This document shows, in pieces, positions 23,501 to 28,295 of a DNA stretch of 28,295 nt; the stretch's first letter is position 1; the number at the start of each line of letters is the position of its first letter. A program made the translations under genes and the position numbers. Source of the stretch: Paenibacillus sp. oral taxon 786 str. D14 (GTDB lineage Bacteria > Bacillota > Bacilli > Paenibacillales > Paenibacillaceae); NCBI RefSeq assembly GCF_000159955.1, contig NZ_GG696001.1, positions 4,581 to 32,875 on the forward strand. The letters are read 5' to 3'. The notes below the pieces were generated by a model. The model was not told the DNA's origin and did not search any database. It saw only the letters and a list, made by a program, of their open reading frames with translations.

Positions 23501-23560
23501 CATCACGAAGCTTTACCGAAGAGGCTTGATCGACGTCGAATCATGAATACAGTTCATTTC
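23501..23560 (+). repeat. Diverged relic of the 187-bp repeat family
   Basis: CATCACGAAG at 23501-23510 and CGTCGAATC at 23534 are spaced by exactly 33 bp, as in the 187-bp units (3095 and 3128). Around the second block 18 of 21 positions match. The stem arms of the 187-bp unit are mostly lost here. It lies upstream of the 3D-domain gene in a 354-bp gap without a gene. Confidence 0.7.
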
Positions 23561-23602
23561 CGCTCAAAACCGCCGATTCAGCCAAAAACTCCCTCAATGA
23601 AT

Positions 23603-23740
23603 TGCACTTTTACACTTCAGGCCCCTTGAAATCGGGATTTTGCACATCACGCAATGCACTTTTGCAGTTGGAGCTTTTGAGGTTGGGTTAATTCAACTGG
23701 GCCTTCCCCCACACAAAAATGTTGTAAAAAGTGCAACATT
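23603..23740. repeat. Short repeats of TGCACTTTT, two direct and one inverted
   Basis: TGCACTTTT occurs at 23603-23611 and 23655-23663 on the plus strand and at 23727-23735 on the minus strand. The last lies in a hairpin-like AATGTTG...CAACATT (23718-23740). No gene is found in 23561-23789, which lies between the thrS 3' end and the 3D-domain gene. It looks like another intergenic repeat family. Confidence 0.6.
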
Positions 23741-23789
23741 TACTCCGCTCATCCGCCCGAGCGGACGGTGCAGACGAAACGCACACGAA

Positions 23790-25727
23790 CTAAATCACGT
23801 GGTTGCGGATTTCCTCCTGCAATTGAGCAATCACTTCATCCACCGCTTTGGCGCCAAGGTCGCCTTGGCCGCGTTTGCGGACGGAAACGGTGCCGGCGTT
23901 TTGCTCGTTTTCGCCTACGACGAGCATGTACGGCAGCTTCTCAAGCTGAGCTTCGCGGATCTTATACCCGAGCTTCTCGTTGCGCAGATCGCTTTCGGCG
24001 CGGATGCCGGCAGCCCGCAGCTTGTCTTCGACCTGACGAGCATAAGCGTCGAAGTTGCTGGACACCGGAAGCACCTTCGCTTGAACCGGAGCGAGCCAGA
24101 GCGGCAGATTCCCTGCAAAGTTCTCCAGCAGGAAGGCCGTGAAACGTTCCATCGTCCCGAGGATCCCGCGGTGCAGCACGACCGGACGATGCTTCTGGCC
24201 GTCGTCGCCAACGTACTCCAGCTCAAAACGTTCTGGCAACAGGAAGTCGATTTGCACAGTCGACAGCGTTTCTTCCTTGCCAAGCGCCGTTTTGATCTGC
24301 ACGTCGAGCTTCGGTCCGTAGAACGCCGCTTCGCCTTCTGCTTCAAAGAATGGCAAGCCGGCTTCCTCTACAACCTCGCGGAGCATCCGCTGCGCCGTAT
24401 TCCACATCTCGTCGTTTTGGTAGTACTTCTCAGTATCTTGAGGATCACGGTAAGATAACCGGAACCGATACTCATGAATCCCAAAATCGTTGTATACCTG
24501 TTTGATCAAATCCAGGACGCGCTTAAATTCATCTTTGATTTGATCCAAACGGCAGAAAATATGAGCGTCATTCAGCGTCATAGAACGCACGCGGTGCAAC
24601 CCGGTTAATGCGCCGGACATCTCATAACGATGCTGCATCCCCAGCTCGGCGATGCGGATCGGCAAGTCCCGGTAGCTGCGCATATCACTCTTATAAACCA
24701 TCATGTGATGCGGGCAGTTCATCGGACGAAGCACGAATTCTTCCGTATCGATCGCCATTTTCGGGAACATGTCTTCTTGATAATGCTCCCAGTGACCCGA
24801 TGTTTTATACAAATCCACGTTCCCCAGCACCGGCGTGTATACATGCTGGTAACCCAGTCTTTCTTCGATATCAACGATATAACGCTCCAGCGTCCGACGA
24901 ACCGTCGCTCCCTTCGGCAGCCAAATCGGCAAGCCTTGGCCGACCAGGTTGTTGAACGTAAAGATGTTGAGTTCCTTCCCCAGCTTCCGGTGGTCGCGTT
25001 TCTTCGCTTCTTCCAGCATGTGCAGATGATGATCCAGGTCCGCTTTCTTCATAAACGCGGTACCGTAAATCCGCTGCAGCATTTTGTTGTTGCTGTTGCC
25101 GCGCCAGTACGCGCCAGCCACGCTCAGCAGCTTAAACACTTTGATTTTCCCGGTCGAAGGCACGTGCGGCCCGCGGCACAGGTCGAAGAACTCGCCTTGA
25201 TCATAAATCGAAATGACGCTGCCTTCCGGCAATTCGCGAATGATCTCCAGCTTATACGGATCATCCAGCTCCGTATAGATCGCTAACGCTTCTTCACGGC
25301 TAACCTCGCGGCGGGTAATCGGCAGGTTTTCACCGATGATGCGTTCCATTTCTTTTTCGATCTTTTGCAGGTCCTCTGGATTAAGCGGATGCTCCAAGTC
25401 CATGTCATAGTAGAAGCCGTCTTCGATGACCGGCCCGATCCCCAGCTTCACTTCCTTGTTGCCAAACAAGCGTTTCACCGCTTGAGCCATCAAGTGGGCG
25501 CTGCTGTGACGCATGATTTCCAGACCTTCTTGGGAATCCCCAGTAATGATCTCAACTTTGGCGCCATCCACCAGCTTCGTGTTTAAATCCACCGCCACGC
25601 CATTGATTTTTCCGGCCAGCGCATTTTTGCGCAAACCGCTGCTGATCGAAGCAGCGACATCCTCCAGACTGCTGCCTTCCGCATACTCCCGAACCGAACC
25701 GTCCGGCAAAATAACAGATACTGCCAC
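23790..25727 (-). CDS. thrS: Threonyl-tRNA synthetase
   Basis: 645 residues from a GTG at 25727, eight bases after GGAGG. Order: TGS domain (about 1-62), editing domain (about 63-225) with HSSAHLMAQ (His 74 and His 78) and the CRGPHVPS block, then the class II catalytic core (about 240-540). The core has motif 2 around [20 protein letters not shown] and [11 protein letters not shown] with the zinc Cys. [13 protein letters not shown] is motif 3. The anticodon-binding domain (about 545-640) includes [11 protein letters not shown]. It attaches Thr to tRNA-Thr and clears mischarged Ser. It is controlled by a T-box leader directly upstream, and follows ytxC as in Bacillus. Confidence 0.97.
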   Translation of the reverse strand: MAVSVILPDGSVREYAEGSSLEDVAASISSGLRKNALAGKINGVAVDLNTKLVDGAKVEIITGDSQEGLEIMRHSSAHLMAQAVKRLFGNKEVKLGIGPVIEDGFYYDMDLEHPLNPEDLQKIEKEMERIIGENLPITRREVSREEALAIYTELDDPYKLEIIRELPEGSVISIYDQGEFFDLCRGPHVPSTGKIKVFKLLSVAGAYWRGNSNNKMLQRIYGTAFMKKADLDHHLHMLEEAKKRDHRKLGKELNIFTFNNLVGQGLPIWLPKGATVRRTLERYIVDIEERLGYQHVYTPVLGNVDLYKTSGHWEHYQEDMFPKMAIDTEEFVLRPMNCPHHMMVYKSDMRSYRDLPIRIAELGMQHRYEMSGALTGLHRVRSMTLNDAHIFCRLDQIKDEFKRVLDLIKQVYNDFGIHEYRFRLSYRDPQDTEKYYQNDEMWNTAQRMLREVVEEAGLPFFEAEGEAAFYGPKLDVQIKTALGKEETLSTVQIDFLLPERFELEYVGDDGQKHRPVVLHRGILGTMERFTAFLLENFAGNLPLWLAPVQAKVLPVSSNFDAYARQVEDKLRAAGIRAESDLRNEKLGYKIREAQLEKLPYMLVVGENEQNAGTVSVRKRGQGDLGAKAVDEVIAQLQEEIRNHVI

Positions 25728-25777
25728 CTTGATTTCCTCCCTAAAATATGTGATTGTTTACCGGAAGCGGACAAATC

Positions 25778-26071
25778 AAAAAACGCCCGTCCCGGAAAGG
25801 GACGAGCGTTAAATACCCGTGGTTCCACCCTCATTCGGCCAATCCGCAGCACTCACCCGTGCATCACAACTCGGAAACGGCCCTTAATTCGGCATTCGTT
25901 AACGGGAATGAACCGGTATTCCTTACTTCACGAAGGTTCGGGAATACAGCTACAAAGGGGTAAACCAAAAGCGAATCCGAAGGGAATTCCAGCCAAGTTC
26001 CCTCTCTCTGTACCGTTCAAGTCTTCTGGCTCATGTCTTTGTCCACGCTATTTAAGGTTGTTCACTTAATG
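25778..26071 (-). promoter_or_regulatory. T-box riboswitch of thrS
   Basis: Minus-strand leader of about 290 nt. Stem I shows the AGAGAG apical block near 26008 and GGCTGGAA near 25992. A candidate specifier codon ACC (Thr) lies at 25961-25959. The T-box sequence AGGGTGGAACCACGGG is at 25831-25816. It is followed by an intrinsic terminator (25810-25778) with a CGTCCC/GGGACG stem and TTTTTT. Uncharged tRNA-Thr pairs with the specifier and the T-box, favouring the antiterminator and thrS expression. The specifier assignment is the least sure part. Confidence 0.92.
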
Positions 26072-26077
26072 GAAGTA

Positions 26078-26106
26078 ATTATAATGCGAACTTCCCGGAT
26101 CGTCAA
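26078..26106 (-). promoter_or_regulatory. sigma-A promoter of the thrS leader
   Basis: On the minus strand TTGACG (26106-26101), a 17-bp spacer and TATAAT (26083-26078). The -35 begins 15 bp after the ytxC stop codon, with no terminator between, so some read-through from ytxC is possible. Confidence 0.85.
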
Positions 26107-26121
26107 GAAACCTCTTCTTCA

Positions 26122-27033
26122 TTACCCTTGATCTAGACGCCGCGTCTCCTGATGGAACAGCTGGCAATGCGGGCAAAGCAAGCAGATTTCCACCCGATCG
26201 CCAAAAATCCGCGAGATCGTCGTAATCACCTGGGCATCAGGTTCCTGGGTATGAATCAAAATCCGGTCCGGGGACAGGGAGATCAAGGTGCTGACGATCA
26301 CGTCCTCCATCTGCATCTCCTGATCGGCAATCCGCGCGACAACCCCGCCAGAAGCCGGCACACGAATCGGCGTAAATTGCTCGTTCAGAATCGCAAATTC
26401 ATGATCGTGCTTATGCATCAAATGAACTAACGGGGTCAAAGGCTCCTGAAAATACACGAAATACTGCAGCAGCCCAATAAATTCCTCATACTGCTTGTCG
26501 AGCAAAAACTCGTCGACGGCATAATCTACGATTTCGCGCAGCTTGTCCTCGTAAGCCTTGAGGCGAAACCAGACGAACCCTTCCAGATGGAGGTCGGAGG
26601 AAGACTGCAAATACTCGCGTAGCGCTTCTTGTACCAACGCTTTGCGTTCCTCTCGGGCACAGCCGGTAACAGCTTCTTCGGCCAGAAGCCGGTCCACCAT
26701 GTCATGAACCTGCTGCGCTTCCTCGCGGGATTCGAAGCTGTAATCCCGTCTCATGACTCGAGCGGCGACCTCTTCTTCCTTCTCGCTGATGATGTATTCT
26801 GCGATGCCAAGCGACAAAAGGTCGATCAGTTGTGGATCGCAAGCAGCTTGCCCCCCGCCGCTGGAGTCTGGACGTCCGATAAGCAACGCCTCCAGCATCC
26901 CGCCTTCGGCTGCTTGAAAGCTAAGCCGAACCTCGCGGTTATGTAAGCTGCTGACGGCCTCCTGTATCAAAGCTTTGAACCGTTCCTCCGATTCGGCGGA
27001 ACCACAATTGACGCGTACAGTAAAAAAATCCAT
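26122..27033 (-). CDS. ytxC: Sporulation protein YtxC-like
   Basis: 303 residues from the ATG at 27033, preceded by GGAAGGGGG. The protein is mostly alpha-helical and charged, with no signal peptide or membrane segment. Blocks such as LEGFVWFRLKAYEDKL, VDEFLLDKQYEEFIGLLQYFVYFQEP and the C-terminal DRILIHTQ...FGDRVEICLLCPHC are those of the YtxC family. The CLLCPHC near the end could bind metal. The family is found in spore formers and lies beside thrS in Bacillus too, so the neighbourhood supports the call. The molecular role is unknown. The first 24 codons of a longer frame are rejected as start region. Confidence 0.85.
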   Translation of the reverse strand: MDFFTVRVNCGSAESEERFKALIQEAVSSLHNREVRLSFQAAEGGMLEALLIGRPDSSGGGQAACDPQLIDLLSLGIAEYIISEKEEEVAARVMRRDYSFESREEAQQVHDMVDRLLAEEAVTGCAREERKALVQEALREYLQSSSDLHLEGFVWFRLKAYEDKLREIVDYAVDEFLLDKQYEEFIGLLQYFVYFQEPLTPLVHLMHKHDHEFAILNEQFTPIRVPASGGVVARIADQEMQMEDVIVSTLISLSPDRILIHTQEPDAQVITTISRIFGDRVEICLLCPHCQLFHQETRRLDQG

Positions 27034-27151
27034 GAATCTGGCCCCCTTCCGCTTCCTTCTCCAAGTATATGGTGGGAAGGTAGCGGATATACGGGAACCG
27101 TTCATGGAATGAAAGGCAGTTCTGCCAGCAATATTTTATAGGAGAATCAAG

Positions 27152-28288
27152 TTAGTTTTGCATAATAAAATCGCGTTCGACCGTAGCTTCTTCATCAAAC
27201 ACACGTAAAATCTCATATTTGGTATTGCGTTGAGCCGGAACTTTGCCTGCGGAACGAATGATCGACAGGATCGATTCGATGTTCACTTTATGCGTCGCAC
27301 CGGCGGACGATACAACGTTCTCCTCGATCATCGTGCTGCCGAAGTCGTTACAACCGTATTGCAGCGACAGCTTGCCGACTTCAGGACCCATCGTCACCCA
27401 AGAGGACTGCAGGTTTTTGATGTTATCCAACACAATTCGGCTAATCGCTACCGTTTTTAGATAGGCTTCCGGCGTTTGCCGTTCGGCTTTCAGGTTCGTG
27501 TTGTCCGGCTGGAACGTCCAAGGGATAAAGGCCAAGAAACCTTCCGACGGATAACCGTTCTGGATGCATTCATCCTGTGCTTCCCGCACGCGCAGCAGAT
27601 GCAGCGCCCGTTCTTCCATCGACTCGCCAAACCCGATGACCATCGTGGCCGTCGTGTTCATTCCGATTTTATGGGCGGTTTGCATTACGTCCATCCAGTC
27701 TCTCCAGGAGCCTTTCAGGCGGCTGATTTTGCGGCGTGTCCGGTCGTCCAAAATTTCAGCTCCGCCGCCCGGCAGCGAATCAAGACCTGCTGCATGGATT
27801 TCGCGCAAGACCTCTTCCAGCGAAAGCCCATCGGACACTTCCTTCATCTTCATGATTTCCGCAGGTGAGAACGAGTGCATCGTGATGTTCGGGAACCGCT
27901 CTTTAATCGCCTTCAATAAGTTCGTATAATAGCTAAATGGTAAATTCGGGTTGGTTCCACCTTGCATCAGAATCTCTGTGCCGCCTACGTCCACCGTTTC
28001 CTGGATTTTTTGAAAAATCACTTCGTCCGGAAGCACATACCCTTCCTCAGAACCTGGCCGGCGGTAAAAAGCACAGAACCGGCAATATACGTCACAAATG
28101 TTCGTATAGTTGATGTTCCGTCCGATCACAAACGTCGTGATCGGTTCGGGATGCTTGCGCTCCATCAAAATGTTGGCGGTATGCCCGATCTTCTCCACTT
28201 CGTCAGATTCGAACAACCGGATCGTATCCTCCAAATCCAGGCGTCCGCCCTGCAGCGCTTTGTTTAATATATCATCGATTGCAGTCAT
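27152..28288 (-). CDS. mqnC: Cyclic dehypoxanthine futalosine synthase (radical SAM)
   Basis: 378 residues, full length; the ATG at 28288 is 7 bp from the window edge, so its ribosome site cannot be seen. MqnC is the radical SAM enzyme that cyclises dehypoxanthine futalosine in the futalosine route to menaquinone. The [4Fe-4S] Cys are in CDVYCRFC (65, 69, 72). GRNINYTNIC precedes it and MQGGTNPNLPFSYY follows. SFSPAEI, GLDSLPGGGAEI, MVIGFGES, FIPWTFQPDNT and the closing GCNDFGSTMIEENVV are typical of MqnC, and separate it from its relative MqnE. Other genes of the route are not in the window. The downstream gap to ytxC (27034-27151) shows no feature. Confidence 0.95.
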   Translation of the reverse strand: MTAIDDILNKALQGGRLDLEDTIRLFESDEVEKIGHTANILMERKHPEPITTFVIGRNINYTNICDVYCRFCAFYRRPGSEEGYVLPDEVIFQKIQETVDVGGTEILMQGGTNPNLPFSYYTNLLKAIKERFPNITMHSFSPAEIMKMKEVSDGLSLEEVLREIHAAGLDSLPGGGAEILDDRTRRKISRLKGSWRDWMDVMQTAHKIGMNTTATMVIGFGESMEERALHLLRVREAQDECIQNGYPSEGFLAFIPWTFQPDNTNLKAERQTPEAYLKTVAISRIVLDNIKNLQSSWVTMGPEVGKLSLQYGCNDFGSTMIEENVVSSAGATHKVNIESILSIIRSAGKVPAQRNTKYEILRVFDEEATVERDFIMQN

Positions 28289-28295
28289 ATCACTG

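Overview
This is a chromosomal window from a spore-forming, low-to-mid GC Gram-positive bacterium, most likely Paenibacillus or a close relative (inference; there is no rRNA here to place it). The support is a gamma-type spore protein behind a sigma-G-like promoter, the sporulation gene ytxC next to thrS, a liaF-liaS-liaR operon, an AbrB/SpoVT regulator, a T-box leader on thrS, GlnR-type boxes on glnA, and Shine-Dalgarno sequences close to AGGAGG. Almost all genes lie on the minus strand. The exception is a small plus-strand cluster at 1.3-3.1 kb.

Layout. 1-1253: the front part of a PLP aminotransferase-like gene that runs off the window and carries a very long charged insertion. 1371-3070: plus-strand genes for a membrane-anchored coiled-coil protein, a phosphodiester-glycosidase-family protein and a tiny membrane protein. 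3076-3857: a gene-free repeat zone with 187-bp tandem repeats, a symmetric set of four 24-bp repeats and a perfect 32-bp palindrome. 3906-4151: AbrB-like regulator. 4272-4546: a chain of hairpins with no convincing gene, a candidate structured RNA. 4556-6276: trmL and serC. 6492-10127: a two-gene carbohydrate operon (GH94-type phosphorylase and mutarotase-like protein) with a LacI-type operator on its start site. 10345-13073: a GSI-beta-like glnA with paired GlnR boxes, then a DAHP synthase. 13510-15368: a secreted CAP-domain protein with a 12-bp minisatellite, then ispH. 15430-19366: histidine kinase, OmpR-type response regulator and membrane HtrA protease. 19631-22277: liaR, liaS and liaF. 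22445-23435: gamma-SASP and a 3D-domain cell-wall protein. 23501-23740: relic copies of intergenic repeats. 23790-27033: thrS with its T-box, and ytxC. 27152-28288: mqnC of the futalosine menaquinone route.

How it fits together. The window is mostly housekeeping genes (serine, glutamine, aromatic amino acid, isoprenoid and menaquinone synthesis, threonyl-tRNA charging). It also holds two envelope-stress modules: LiaFSR, and a CssRS/HtrA-like arrangement of protease plus two-component system. Most units are short and end in clear intrinsic terminators. The least explained parts are the repeat zone, the structured segment upstream of abrB and the aminotransferase insertion.
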